Shown: positions 17,371-26,700, numbered from the stretch's first letter. The stretch is 63,675 bases of DNA from Verrucomicrobiota bacterium (GCA_004293285.1 RDYF01000029.1:1-63675), one strand, 5' to 3'. Made by a program: numbers and translations. Notes: generated by a model not told the origin, from the sequence alone.

Positions 17371-18470
17371 GCCATTCCTTTCCTTTGCTGACTCGATTTC
17401 TGTTCGTGACGCTGTTGTTTTCCGGTTGTCGCGAGAGAATCCCCAATCCGTCGTTCGATCTGCGTCAGCCGAATTTGACGGCGAAAGAGCTCTCTTTTTC
17501 GCGGGTAAAAATGAATCGCAAGCCCAGCCCCGATTTGCTCATAGCTCCCGATGAAGCCTATCTGTTGGGTCCAGGAGATGTGCTGGAAATTGAGATTTCC
17601 GAAATTCCGGGAACTCTCGCAAGAACCTTCGTTATGCCCGATGGCTTGGTTTATTACAATCTTGCGGGTGGTGTCAAAGCAGAGGGATTGACGCAAAAGC
17701 AATTTGCTGAGCAATTGACCATCGCTTTGAAAAAAGACTATGCGCGTCCTGTGGTCAATGTCTCTTTGGTGGAGGTTAAATCGCGTCGATTTTCTCTTTT
17801 AGGTCGTGTGTTTAAGCCCGGCATTTATCCTTTGCGTCAACCGACCACTCTGCTCGAAGCCATTTCCCAAGCTGGCGGCTTGTATACATCGGCGTTTTCG
17901 GGGCAAACCGAAGAATTGGCAGATTTGTCCAAGAGTGTTGTGATTCGCGATGGCAAAGTGCTCCCGGTCAATTTTGAAAAACTGGTGAAAAATGGTGACG
18001 CCTCGCAGAACATTTACCTTCGCCACAATGATTATGTCTACATTCCTTCGTCGACGAGTTCGACGGTTCTGGTCTTAGGTGCTGTGGCGAATCCTCAGGC
18101 CATTGGGCATCGTGAGCCGATGACCTTGATCGATTGCATGGCGCAGTGTCGTGGTCCGGTGAAAGGAGCTTATCTCAAGCAAATTGTCGTCGTGCGAGGC
18201 ACCATGGACAAGCCGCAGGCGGCGCTGGTGGACCTACAAGAAATTTTGGTCGGTCGAGCGACGAATGTGCTGTTAGAACCAGGGGACATCGTTTTCGTGC
18301 CCAAGCGTCCACTGGGTCTGCTTGAAACGACGGTCGAGCTGGTCTTCCAAGATGCCGCGCGCGCCTTAGCTTTGGCCGAGGGCACGCGCTTTGCTGGCGG
18401 GAATCAAGGACCTGTGCTGACGATTCCGCTTAGTTCGCCACCGCCGGCCCCAGCACCTCCGCCTCCTTGA
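17367..18470 (+). CDS. Polysaccharide export outer-membrane lipoprotein (Wza family)
   Basis: The start at 17367 overlaps the previous stop (ATGA) and gives a lipoprotein signal: hydrophobic core FLFVTLLF followed by the lipobox FSGC with Cys near residue 20. The mature protein repeats the upstream gene's layout: export domain starting at LLGPGDVLEIEISE, then SLBB repeats (FSLLGRVFKPGIYPL, VLVLGAVANPQAIG). The C terminus is proline-rich. Two tandem relatives, one lipidated and one not, suggest a mixed export complex. Its 3' end overlaps the convergent polymerase/ligase gene by 41 nt. Confidence 0.9.
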   Translation: MSHSFPLLTRFLFVTLLFSGCRERIPNPSFDLRQPNLTAKELSFSRVKMNRKPSPDLLIAPDEAYLLGPGDVLEIEISEIPGTLARTFVMPDGLVYYNLAGGVKAEGLTQKQFAEQLTIALKKDYARPVVNVSLVEVKSRRFSLLGRVFKPGIYPLRQPTTLLEAISQAGGLYTSAFSGQTEELADLSKSVVIRDGKVLPVNFEKLVKNGDASQNIYLRHNDYVYIPSSTSSTVLVLGAVANPQAIGHREPMTLIDCMAQCRGPVKGAYLKQIVVVRGTMDKPQAALVDLQEILVGRATNVLLEPGDIVFVPKRPLGLLETTVELVFQDAARALALAEGTRFAGGNQGPVLTIPLSSPPPAPAPPPP

Positions 18471-19842
18471 TTTTTTTGGCACGGATTTGCGTTCGCCAGA
18501 AATAGCAGCGAGCGAGAATGGTGCACATGATGATCCAGGTCGTGAGGTTTTTCGTTTGCGTAAGCACTCGTTCAACCCGTCCGTGGAAGTAGGTGATGAC
18601 GAGCGCAACCAAAATGCCAAGCAGTAAAAGTCCTATCGGCGATTTCCAGAATCCCCATGTCGCACGAATGCCGTGCCACACGGTTAGCAGGACAAATAGC
18701 AGATAAACGCTAAAGCCGAGAACGCCTGTCTCGGCGAGCCAGAGCCAGTAGAGGCTCTCGGTGAGAGGGTTGGCTTGAAACATTTCCGGGTAAATGCGTC
18801 GACCGCGATTTTGTTCCCATCGTTCCATGACCTCGGAATACTTCGTGCCACGAGGACGGCTGTTGGCGATCCCGAAATTGTTCCATCCGATGCCGACAAG
18901 GGGCGAGTCCTTCAGCATTGCGGCAGATTGTTGGTTCAGGGCAAAACGCAAGTCGTTTTCTGGACTTGAGTCTTCGCCCATGCGTTCCATGAAAGTATCG
19001 GCCGCCATGGCCAATACAACAATGCCACCAAATGCTCCACCAACGCCAATCAAAACTCGTCGGATGGTAATGCCCTGCAGAAAAGAACCGCAAAGCATTA
19101 GCACGGCTCCCAATCCGAAAGCGGCGAGTGAGGCGCGCGAGACGGAAAGCACGACGACCAATCCGGCGCTGGCAAAGGCGGCGAAGCATAGCACGACATC
19201 CGCCGGTTTGGTTTGCTTAGAAAGCGCGAGTCCGAAAAGCGGCATGGCCACCATGTATGACCACATCGCCATCGGGTTTTGGTGTTCGAACCAGCCCATG
19301 ACCCGGAATCCGCCTTGCACGTAGCGCCCCCACAGGCAGAGCACTACTTGCACCAGCAGGGCGACGGCAAAGCCGCGCATCACGGCGAGAATGTCTTTTT
19401 CATGACGAATCGCCGAAAACACTCCCAACATGATGAGGCTCATTTTCGCATACTTGAAAGCGGGCATGAACACATACAGCGGTTCGAGTGCTTGAAAAAT
19501 CGACAACAATCCGACAAAAATCCACGAGAACCAAACCAGCATGCCCGGTGTGAACCAGCGAAAATCTTTGCGTTTTTCCAAGATCGCACTCAGCGCAAAT
19601 CCGATGGCGATGGCTTCCAAAAAGTTGAATTCGAATCCCTTGGTGTGACCGCGATATTTTTCGATCGAGTAAAGCATCAGCGTGAAATCTGAAGGTGGTC
19701 TCACCAGCTCAAACGCCATAAAGCCCAGAGCGATGCGCCGCAAGAGATCCCGACCTTTGAAAAGAAAGCCGAGCATGGGGCCAACACCGAAATACACCAT
19801 GGCAATCACGATGATTTTTACCAAGGTTTTGAGAATGTCCAT
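18430..19842 (-). CDS. O-antigen ligase/polymerase-like polytopic membrane protein
   Basis: About 470 residues with ten or more predicted membrane helices and a Wzy_C/O-antigen-ligase-like centre: a long periplasmic loop near residues 290-370 containing SPLVGIGWNNFGIANSRP followed by ESLYWLWLAETG. Such proteins polymerise repeat units or join the polymer to a lipid or protein. The start is taken at the ATG at 19842 (an AGGA lies 11 nt upstream); an in-frame start at 19881 is possible. It is on the opposite strand to the polysaccharide operon and overlaps it tail to tail, so it is expressed separately but clearly belongs to the locus. Confidence 0.8.
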   Translation of the reverse strand: MDILKTLVKIIVIAMVYFGVGPMLGFLFKGRDLLRRIALGFMAFELVRPPSDFTLMLYSIEKYRGHTKGFEFNFLEAIAIGFALSAILEKRKDFRWFTPGMLVWFSWIFVGLLSIFQALEPLYVFMPAFKYAKMSLIMLGVFSAIRHEKDILAVMRGFAVALLVQVVLCLWGRYVQGGFRVMGWFEHQNPMAMWSYMVAMPLFGLALSKQTKPADVVLCFAAFASAGLVVVLSVSRASLAAFGLGAVLMLCGSFLQGITIRRVLIGVGGAFGGIVVLAMAADTFMERMGEDSSPENDLRFALNQQSAAMLKDSPLVGIGWNNFGIANSRPRGTKYSEVMERWEQNRGRRIYPEMFQANPLTESLYWLWLAETGVLGFSVYLLFVLLTVWHGIRATWGFWKSPIGLLLLGILVALVITYFHGRVERVLTQTKNLTTWIIMCTILARCYFWRTQIRAKKIKEAEVLGPAVAN

Positions 19843-19903
19843 CTGACGCAGCATCCTAAAGAACAGCGCGCTGCTGGTCAAGTATCAGCGTCGGCTGAGA
19901 TCA

Positions 19904-21199
19904 TCAAAAAAGAGTCAGTTGCTGATGCGGTATCGGCTTTTGCAGCATCACGATGCGATTGGTATTGGTGCCTTTACTGGCGTTTTGGATGCCCCAGCAA
20001 TTGGAAGTTTTGGTGAATTCTTGATCGTTGATGAGCAGCGCCTTGGGAACAAGTCCAGCCTCTTGGGCGGCAGGGATGACGAGATCTTCCATCAAGATTT
20101 TGCCTTTTTTGACCTCGCCCACTTCAAAGGCAACCACACCGCCGGGGATGAGGAGTCGACGCAGCTCCGCGAGCACTTGGGTCATGCCTTGCTGCCAGGC
20201 TTCGGCGTTACGCAGTTGCCAAATCGAAATGGACTTCGAGTCAATGCCGTTAAACCAGCAGCGTAGCCAGTTGTCTTGATCGTATTGCACCACATCGAGA
20301 AAGGGGGGTGAAGTGACCACCAGGGCGACGCTATCATCGGCGATACTGGGCGTGCTCGTGCAGCTGCCTGTGACGCATTGGGCTTGTCGATGCAAGGTTC
20401 GGAGGTCGCTCTTTTCCTCTGCAGTAAGATCCTTGAGCAGGGAGGTCGATTTTTTGGCGATGATGTTTTTTACATCGCGATAAGGCGGGATCTGCTGGCG
20501 TTTTTCATTGATACGCTGCTGTGAAACAAGGGAAACGGCTTGATTGGGTGGCAGGGTGTAGACGGAAAAAAATCCCGCAGAGTGTCCTGTGAGTCGATTG
20601 GTTGCTACCATGCGAATCCATGCATCGACTTCATCCAATCGACCAGCTTGCTCGCGTTGCAGAAAATAAGCGCGCAGAGCGCAAAGCTCCTGCAAGGTAT
20701 CGGGGTGATAAAAAACCTGTAAATCCTGACGAAGCTCGACATCTTGCCGCAGGTCGAGTTGTTCGAGTCGTCGCTGAATCGCCTTCGTTTCCACCGGCTG
20801 CATGCGGGGCAGGCAAAGGATTTTCGACAGCGGGTTGATGTCGCAGCCTGCGGGTTTGCGACCGAGCAAGGCCGCTTCCAGCAGGGTTGTGCCGCGCCCC
20901 ATGAAGGGATCATAGACCGTGTCGCCAGGTCGGGTGAAGCGTTCGATGAAAAAACGGGGCAGCTGGGGCTTGAAGCAGGCGCGGTAGGATACTTCGTGCA
21001 GGGAATGCGCTGCGCGCTGCTTGGAGGTCCAGAATTCATTGACGTAGACCGGAATCACACCTGTCGCTGTGATTTGATCGAGAATTTTCGTCGGCGTGCC
21101 AAATTCGTCAAAGCCGCGCATTTCCTCGTGGAAGGCATCGAAAGAAAAAAACGGTAGCGACATCGCCTTGATCCAAAAGGTCGGCCGTTGTTTTGTCAA
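19904..21199 (-). CDS. Orphan DNA methyltransferase (N4-cytosine/N6-adenine amino-methylase type)
   Basis: A 431-residue frame from a TTG with AGG 8 nt upstream; an ATG at 21163 is an alternative start. The AdoMet-binding motif DPFMGRGTTLLEAALLG lies near residue 98, and the catalytic motif TSPPF (as in TSPPY of N4-cytosine enzymes) near residue 300, followed by VVQYDQDNW. Motif I comes before motif IV, with about 200 residues in between that may hold target recognition. No restriction endonuclease or specificity gene is adjacent, so it would be a solitary regulator-type or defensive methylase. A role in RNA methylation is possible but less likely. It could be co-transcribed with the downstream ligase gene. 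Confidence 0.75.
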   Translation of the reverse strand: MTKQRPTFWIKAMSLPFFSFDAFHEEMRGFDEFGTPTKILDQITATGVIPVYVNEFWTSKQRAAHSLHEVSYRACFKPQLPRFFIERFTRPGDTVYDPFMGRGTTLLEAALLGRKPAGCDINPLSKILCLPRMQPVETKAIQRRLEQLDLRQDVELRQDLQVFYHPDTLQELCALRAYFLQREQAGRLDEVDAWIRMVATNRLTGHSAGFFSVYTLPPNQAVSLVSQQRINEKRQQIPPYRDVKNIIAKKSTSLLKDLTAEEKSDLRTLHRQAQCVTGSCTSTPSIADDSVALVVTSPPFLDVVQYDQDNWLRCWFNGIDSKSISIWQLRNAEAWQQGMTQVLAELRRLLIPGGVVAFEVGEVKKGKILMEDLVIPAAQEAGLVPKALLINDQEFTKTSNCWGIQNASKGTNTNRIVMLQKPIPHQQLTLF

Positions 21200-21300
21200 G
21201 TGATTGACCTGCTTGGAATCGAACGGCGAGCAAGCCGACGCGAAAAATCCATTGATTTTTTCGGGTTTTCACGCTTTAACAGCCGTCCACCATTTTCATC

Positions 21301-23082
21301 ATGCGCACACATCATTGCAACCAGCTCCGCCTTTCCGACATTGACCAAACGGTGACCTTGATTGGTTGGGTCAATTCTGCCCGCGACCACGGCGGCGTGA
21401 TTTTTGCGGATTTGCGCGACCGAGAAGGTTTGACGCAGGTGGTGTTTCGTCCCGAAGAAAACGCAGAATTGGCGGAAATTTCTCATACCTTGCGCGATGA
21501 AGATGTGATTCAAGTCACCGGCCGCGTGGCGAAGCGTTTGGATGGCACGAGCAATGACAAAATTGCCACCGGCGATATTGAAATCATCGCCACGGCACTG
21601 AACATCATCAACAAAGCCGACGTGCTGCCTTTCCAGCTCGACAAAGAGCTTTCGAACGAAGACTTGCGGATGAAATACCGCTATCTCGACATTCGTCGCC
21701 CGCGCATGACGCACAACTTGCGCACGCGTCATCGCGTCACGAAGAGCACGCGCGATTTCCTCGATGAAAACGGCTTTTGCGAGATTGAAACGCCGATTCT
21801 CTCCAAGTCCACGCCCGAAGGCGCGCGCGACTTCCTCGTGCCCTCGCGCTTGCAGCCTGGATGTTTTTACGCGTTGCCGCAAGCTCCTCAACAATACAAG
21901 CAGTTGTTGATGGTGGGTGGCATTGAGAAGTATTTCCAAATCGCCAAGTGCTTCCGCGATGAAGACCTGCGCGCCGACCGTCAGCCGGAGTTTACGCAAA
22001 TCGACATCGAGTCTTCTTTTGTCGATCAAGAGGATATCATCGGCTTGGTCGAGGGCCTGATCGGCAGAATTTTCCGCGAGGCTCGCAATACGGAAATCCC
22101 TTCGTCGTTCGAACGCATGACGTGGCATGAAGCGATGAATGTCTACGGTTCCGACAAGCCCGATCGTCGTTTCGGTCACCAGCTCACCGACCTCACTTCG
22201 GTCTTTGCCGAATCGACGTTTAAGGTTTTCTCCAGCGTTTTGGCATCGGGCGGTGTGATTAAGGCGATCAATGCCAAAGGATTCTCCAACGTCAGCACGG
22301 GTCAAGTCGAGGCGCTGACACAGCTCGCCATTCAGCACGGGGCCAAGGGGCTTGCCTACATCCAAGTGCGCGGGGAGACAGTTGATACCTGGCGTTCGCC
22401 CATCACCAAGTTCCTCACCGAAAAAGAAATTGCGGCGATGAAAGAAGCGCTCAACATCGAGACGGGCGATTTGATTCTTTTCGGCGCTGGGCCGTGGGAG
22501 CAAGTTTGCGAAATCCTCGGTCGTGTGCGTTTGGCTTGTGCCGAAATGCAAAAACTGCTCGAAGGAAATACCGAACTGAATTTTCTCTGGGTCACAGAGT
22601 TCCCGCTGTTGGCTTTCGATGAAGAAAGTGGTCGCTATGTCGCGGTGCACCATCCTTTCACTCGTCCAATCAAAGAAGACGAAGAAAAACTTTTGCGTGG
22701 CGAGCTCTCGACTGAGCTTCGCGCCAATGCCTATGACGTGGTGTTGAATGGGCACGAACTCGGTGGTGGCTCGATCCGAATTCACGAAGCTGCCTTGCAG
22801 ACCGCGATGTTCAAAGCATTGGGGATTTCTGAAGAGCAAGCGGCGGAAGAATTTGGTCACATTCTTGACGCCTTCCGTTTCGGCGCACCGCCGCATGGTG
22901 GTCTGGCGCTGGGACTCGATCGCTTGGTGATGTTGATCTGCGGGGAGCAATCGATTCGCGAAGTCATTGCGTTTCCGAAAAACAACAAAGGCAATGACCT
23001 GATGAGCCAGTCGCCCGCCGAGGTGGATCCGAAGCAATTGCGTGACTTGCGCATCCAATCTACGGCGAAAAAACCGAATTGA
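21301..23082 (+). CDS. aspS: Aspartyl-tRNA synthetase
   Basis: A full-length bacterial-type AspRS of 593 residues. The N-terminal OB-fold anticodon domain (LIGWVNSARDHGGVIFADLRD) is followed by the class II catalytic core with motif 2 CFRDEDLRADRQPEFTQID near residues 218-236, the bacterial GAD insertion (about 290-410), and motif 3 GLALGLDRLVMLICG near the end. It charges tRNA-Asp; whether it also mischarges tRNA-Asn cannot be judged. No Shine-Dalgarno is visible before the ATG. It is probably monocistronic or shares a transcript with the LolA-like gene 53 nt downstream. Confidence 0.97.
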   Translation: MRTHHCNQLRLSDIDQTVTLIGWVNSARDHGGVIFADLRDREGLTQVVFRPEENAELAEISHTLRDEDVIQVTGRVAKRLDGTSNDKIATGDIEIIATALNIINKADVLPFQLDKELSNEDLRMKYRYLDIRRPRMTHNLRTRHRVTKSTRDFLDENGFCEIETPILSKSTPEGARDFLVPSRLQPGCFYALPQAPQQYKQLLMVGGIEKYFQIAKCFRDEDLRADRQPEFTQIDIESSFVDQEDIIGLVEGLIGRIFREARNTEIPSSFERMTWHEAMNVYGSDKPDRRFGHQLTDLTSVFAESTFKVFSSVLASGGVIKAINAKGFSNVSTGQVEALTQLAIQHGAKGLAYIQVRGETVDTWRSPITKFLTEKEIAAMKEALNIETGDLILFGAGPWEQVCEILGRVRLACAEMQKLLEGNTELNFLWVTEFPLLAFDEESGRYVAVHHPFTRPIKEDEEKLLRGELSTELRANAYDVVLNGHELGGGSIRIHEAALQTAMFKALGISEEQAAEEFGHILDAFRFGAPPHGGLALGLDRLVMLICGEQSIREVIAFPKNNKGNDLMSQSPAEVDPKQLRDLRIQSTAKKPN

Positions 23083-23135
23083 TCTGCGATCGCAGAAGTG
23101 GTGAAGAAATTCACCCGCAGCTCCGTCGAACCAAC

Positions 23136-23882
23136 ATGCGCATGAATCTCTCTCCCTCCCTTTTCTGTCGTAGCATCGTGGCCCTGTGGAGCGTCGTGCT
23201 GACGAGTACTCTCGTGGCGCAGCCTAGCGCAGAAGAAATCATTGCGGGAGCCAAGATGGTCGCAGTCTTGCAGCAGGCCGACTTGCAGGGAAAGATGACC
23301 AAAGGCTCGGCGCAAGTGCCTACGGCCTTGTTTTTGCGACAAAACGACATTCAGTTTCAATACTTCGAAAACCAGCAGTGGTCGAAATTTCACCTGCGCC
23401 TGAAAGACGAGGCTTGTGAGATCTTTCAAATGAAGGCTGGCAAACAAACGCCCTTTCCCCTCGATCAGATTGCCAAGCCCATTGCCGGAATGGATTTATC
23501 CTACGAAGATCTGGCGCTGCGCTTTTTCTATTGGAAAAATCCTCAGCTCGAAGGAGAAGAGCGCGTGGGGGTGCATCCGTGCTGGAAAATTCGGCTCAAC
23601 AATCCTGGTCAAGGCGGTGCCTACCAGGTGATGTATGTGTGGATCCATCAAAAATACGGAGCTTTCATGAAGATCGAAGGCTTCAATCGCGCAGGACAAA
23701 TTCTGAAGCGCTTTGAAGTCACGGATGTCATGAAAATCGGGAAAAATGCTTCGGGACATGACATCTACACGCTGAAGCAAATGAATGTTAGTTCCATGAA
23801 TCCCGTGAACGGTCGCACCGCATCGCAGACGAAGCTGATTTTTGAAGCTCCGAAATCTGTCGAGCTCAAAGGACCTCGATAA
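23136..23882 (+). CDS. Secreted LolA-like outer-membrane lipoprotein-sorting family protein
   Basis: The ATG at 23136 gives a 248-residue protein with a signal peptide (SIVALWSVVLTSTLVAQ) cleaved near residue 29. The mature part is a beta-rich LolA/RseB-like fold: repeated segments such as LEGEERVGVHPCWKIRL and FMKIEGFNRAGQILKRFEV match the COG2834-type family common in Verrucomicrobia and Planctomycetes. These proteins bind lipids or lipoproteins in the periplasm. The exact client is unknown, and it is more divergent than the LolA of the Lol pathway. Confidence 0.7.
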   Translation: MRMNLSPSLFCRSIVALWSVVLTSTLVAQPSAEEIIAGAKMVAVLQQADLQGKMTKGSAQVPTALFLRQNDIQFQYFENQQWSKFHLRLKDEACEIFQMKAGKQTPFPLDQIAKPIAGMDLSYEDLALRFFYWKNPQLEGEERVGVHPCWKIRLNNPGQGGAYQVMYVWIHQKYGAFMKIEGFNRAGQILKRFEVTDVMKIGKNASGHDIYTLKQMNVSSMNPVNGRTASQTKLIFEAPKSVELKGPR

Positions 23883-23899
23883 GCAGTCCTTCGCAGGCG

Positions 23900-24913
23900 T
23901 CAGATCTGAGAAGCTTTTTGCCTTTTTCGGTATGTCTGAAAGCTTTGGTAAATGGCATGCAACAAAACTGTGAGTGCTACGACAAGAACTGTTTTTGACC
24001 ACAGATACCATGGGGCATTCGATGCGACAGCTTGGTGCATGCTCGGAATCTTGAGTGCGATGCGATCGACGTAAGGAAAGGCCATCGTGTGAGTGGGGAA
24101 AATCAAAATCGTTGCGGCAGAAGTGGCGGTGATCAGTCGGAACGACGGCAGATTTTTGCAGAGCAAAAAGAACCCGACGATCATCAACAAAGCGGCCGGC
24201 ACGGAAAGCCAGGGATGGCCGAGCGAGGCGAGACGGATGTCGGGCGGAGACGAGTTGAAGAGTGCCAGTGTGCTACCCATGAGCACCGCAAGGAGTCCCA
24301 CAGCAGCGGGGGCGCGGACTGCAGCGAGATCCCATTGGCGCAGGCGCAAGACGTGACCGATGGCAATCCAGCCCGCGGCGATGCAGCCGCTCTCGAGCTC
24401 CCAGGGTAGTGCGCGTCCCGACATCATCACTCCGAGCGTCACGATGATTCCCAGCGCAAAAAACCTGCCAATCTTCGACGGAATCTGCCAGCTGCCGTAA
24501 ACCAACAACAAAGCACAAATCAATCCGGGAAAATACCATAACACCACAGGATACAAATCTGTGCTCTGATTCTTCGATCCGCTCGCGTAGAGCAGTGATG
24601 CAATTCGTTCTTGCAAGGACATGCCGAGACTTTGTGTGTCTCGAAACGCATAGCAATAGTAGAGCATCGCCAAAATCCCAAATCCGAAGTAAAGCTCTAA
24701 CAATTTTCTGATTCTCTTCGAAACAAACTCCCGAGGACTAACAGCAAGCGCGCCGGGCGCGAGGAGGAAGCCGCTGATCAAGAAAAACAAAGGCATATGA
24801 AACGAGTAGATCCATCGGTGCTGTTCAGAAGGTAAATGAGTATGCCCGGCCACGACTAAGACAATTCCCAACGTTTTCAGAAAATCAATCCATGGATAAC
24901 GAGTGGCATTCAT
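23900..24913 (-). CDS. Acyltransferase family 3 membrane protein
   Basis: A 337-residue polytopic protein of the acyltransferase-3 family (OafA/NodX type). The N terminus has the signature WIDFLKTLGIVLVVAGH, with the family's catalytic His, followed by FHMPLFFLISGFLL. About ten hydrophobic helices follow. These enzymes O-acylate sugars at the inner membrane. It could decorate the polysaccharide made by the operon at 1-18 kb, but it is about 5 kb away and separately transcribed. It converges on the LolA-like gene with a 17-nt gap. Confidence 0.87.
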   Translation of the reverse strand: MNATRYPWIDFLKTLGIVLVVAGHTHLPSEQHRWIYSFHMPLFFLISGFLLAPGALAVSPREFVSKRIRKLLELYFGFGILAMLYYCYAFRDTQSLGMSLQERIASLLYASGSKNQSTDLYPVVLWYFPGLICALLLVYGSWQIPSKIGRFFALGIIVTLGVMMSGRALPWELESGCIAAGWIAIGHVLRLRQWDLAAVRAPAAVGLLAVLMGSTLALFNSSPPDIRLASLGHPWLSVPAALLMIVGFFLLCKNLPSFRLITATSAATILIFPTHTMAFPYVDRIALKIPSMHQAVASNAPWYLWSKTVLVVALTVLLHAIYQSFQTYRKRQKASQI

Positions 24914-25149
24914 TGTTCATCGGGATTATCAGATCGAGAAGAATCTGTAAAGTTCGAATCAAATGCAAAGGTTCGCATTCGATGGCAAGCATGTGTCGCG
25001 ATCATTGGTTTTTCTAACAAAAATTATGGTGCGAAGTGACGATCCCGACAGATACCTGACATTTCTGTTTCATGAGGGCATTTCTCAAGCGAGCGATCGA
25101 GTGATACCAAAGGTGCGCTGGCCTGTGTGCCACTGTTATCCCATAGATT
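24914..25149. other. Divergent intergenic region between acyltransferase and PhoX-like genes
   Basis: These 236 nt should hold the promoters of both divergent genes. No RNA gene or long hairpin is seen. Two items stand out. A sequence related by inversion to one at 45077 (AATTTTTGTTAGAAAAA, here on the minus strand at 25009-25025) lies about 95 nt upstream of the acyltransferase. A loose CTGACAT-CTGTTTCAT pair (25056-25073) lies about 77 nt upstream of the PhoX-like start. Neither is proven to be functional. Confidence 0.4.
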
Positions 25150-26679
25150 ATGAAATACCATCGAAAATACCTTAGTATGCTTGCTCTGCTCGCCCCCATT
25201 TCCTCGGCAGTTGCTGGCACTCCCGTTTGGTTTACGCCGCTGACGCAGTCAGCACCTGTCGTCGCGGCCAACGCCTTTGAAGAAACTGCCCAGCCATGGG
25301 TGACACCTAGTGGCATCATTCAAAAAAATCTTTTGTCGATGCGCGAAGTAGAGGACTCGATTTTGAGTCCAGGGCAATCGATTGTTCGTGCCGCCGGTGC
25401 TGGAACCAGTGCTTCGATGTTCGACATGGTGGCATTTGATCCTACCGGTTCGTATCTGTTCATTCCTCACGAAACACCGTATGGCGCAGGATGCTCGCGA
25501 TTCGACATCTACAACAACTTCAACGAAGTGATTTTTTCTGGAGACGGAAAAGGCAAGGACAGCAATTGGAGTGCGGATTACGGTGCATTTGATCCATCGC
25601 GATGGACCCCTAACAACACTTTGCTGCTCGCGGAGGAATGGGCTGGTCGTGGTCGTGTGATTGAAATTCTGAATCCGTTAGCTGATGCGAATCAGATTCA
25701 GTCGCGTGTTCTCGAATCGATCGCCAATGTTTCACACGAAGGCATCAATTTCAGCAAGCGCTATGACAACGTGATTTACTACATCGACGAATGGAACTCG
25801 GGTTCGATTTACAAATTTGTGATGACGAAGCGCGGGGATTACACCAAAGGTCAAACCTTCGTTCTATCCGTGAATGCATTTGCATCGAGCGGAGGAGATG
25901 CAACAAAGAACTGGAATGCTCAAGCCGAAGGAACGGTCCGTGAGGGCGCGGCAACTTGGGTGGCGATTACCGACGAAAACGGCAACCAACTTCCCAACGT
26001 CACCAACCCATTCTTTGATGGTGCTGTGAATAGCCAAGTGGATGGAACGGGAGTAGGAGGACGTGTTGCTGCGGACCAAGTGGGCGGCACACCCTTCGGG
26101 CGTCCTGAAGACATGGTTGTGTCGCGTTTGAAAAATGGACGTGAAGTTCTTTACATTGCGGCCACTTCCGAAAGCTCCGTGCTGTCGATTGAAATTGTCG
26201 ATCACAAGCGCATCGATGCTCAACGTCATGGTCGTGCGATGGTCCGAACTCTCGTCAGCAATCAATCTCCGAAAAACCTTGGTTTTTCCGCCACCACAGC
26301 CGTTTTGAATTCGCCCGACAACTTGGCGATCGATGCCTTGGGCAACATCTATGTGATCGAAGACTCGCCCAACGGTGATGCTTCGGGCGGCGACATTTGG
26401 TTTGCTCGCGATACCAACAACGATGGTGTAGCAGAATCGTTGGATCATTTCATGAGCATTCGCGTGGCAGGCAGCGAGGGCACAGGCATGATCTTCAACC
26501 CAGCCAATCCTGCGGAGTTTGTGGTCTGCGTGCAGCATCCAAACAGTACCAACTTGTCGAACGTGCCCAATGGTCTGGGGGACTCGGTTTGGCTTTTCAA
26601 TCTCTCAGAGATCCCCAATCAGAACTTCCTCAGCCGCTTGAAGCGTGCTGGTCGCACTGCTCCAAAAATCATCGATTGA
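25150..26679 (+). CDS. Secreted PhoX/DUF839-like beta-propeller protein
   Basis: A 509-residue secreted protein with a signal peptide ending near residue 23 (ALLAPISSAVAG). The body matches the PhoX/DUF839 family: GTPFGRPEDM and LNSPDNLAIDALGNIYVIED are hallmark segments of this calcium-dependent, often Tat-exported propeller family, and NDGVAESLDHF follows. No twin-arginine motif is seen at the N terminus here, so Sec export is more likely. Members include alkaline phosphatases, but many act on other substrates. A strong terminator follows 21 nt after the stop. Confidence 0.78.
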   Translation: MKYHRKYLSMLALLAPISSAVAGTPVWFTPLTQSAPVVAANAFEETAQPWVTPSGIIQKNLLSMREVEDSILSPGQSIVRAAGAGTSASMFDMVAFDPTGSYLFIPHETPYGAGCSRFDIYNNFNEVIFSGDGKGKDSNWSADYGAFDPSRWTPNNTLLLAEEWAGRGRVIEILNPLADANQIQSRVLESIANVSHEGINFSKRYDNVIYYIDEWNSGSIYKFVMTKRGDYTKGQTFVLSVNAFASSGGDATKNWNAQAEGTVREGAATWVAITDENGNQLPNVTNPFFDGAVNSQVDGTGVGGRVAADQVGGTPFGRPEDMVVSRLKNGREVLYIAATSESSVLSIEIVDHKRIDAQRHGRAMVRTLVSNQSPKNLGFSATTAVLNSPDNLAIDALGNIYVIEDSPNGDASGGDIWFARDTNNDGVAESLDHFMSIRVAGSEGTGMIFNPANPAEFVVCVQHPNSTNLSNVPNGLGDSVWLFNLSEIPNQNFLSRLKRAGRTAPKIID

Positions 26680-26700
26680 TTGATCGCTGTTTTATGAAAC

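Noticed and set aside
21196..23058. 620-codon open frame on the minus strand opposite aspS
   Set aside because: It is antisense to a perfect aspartyl-tRNA synthetase; the sequence is rich in His, Arg and Phe in the manner of shadow frames and has no domain.
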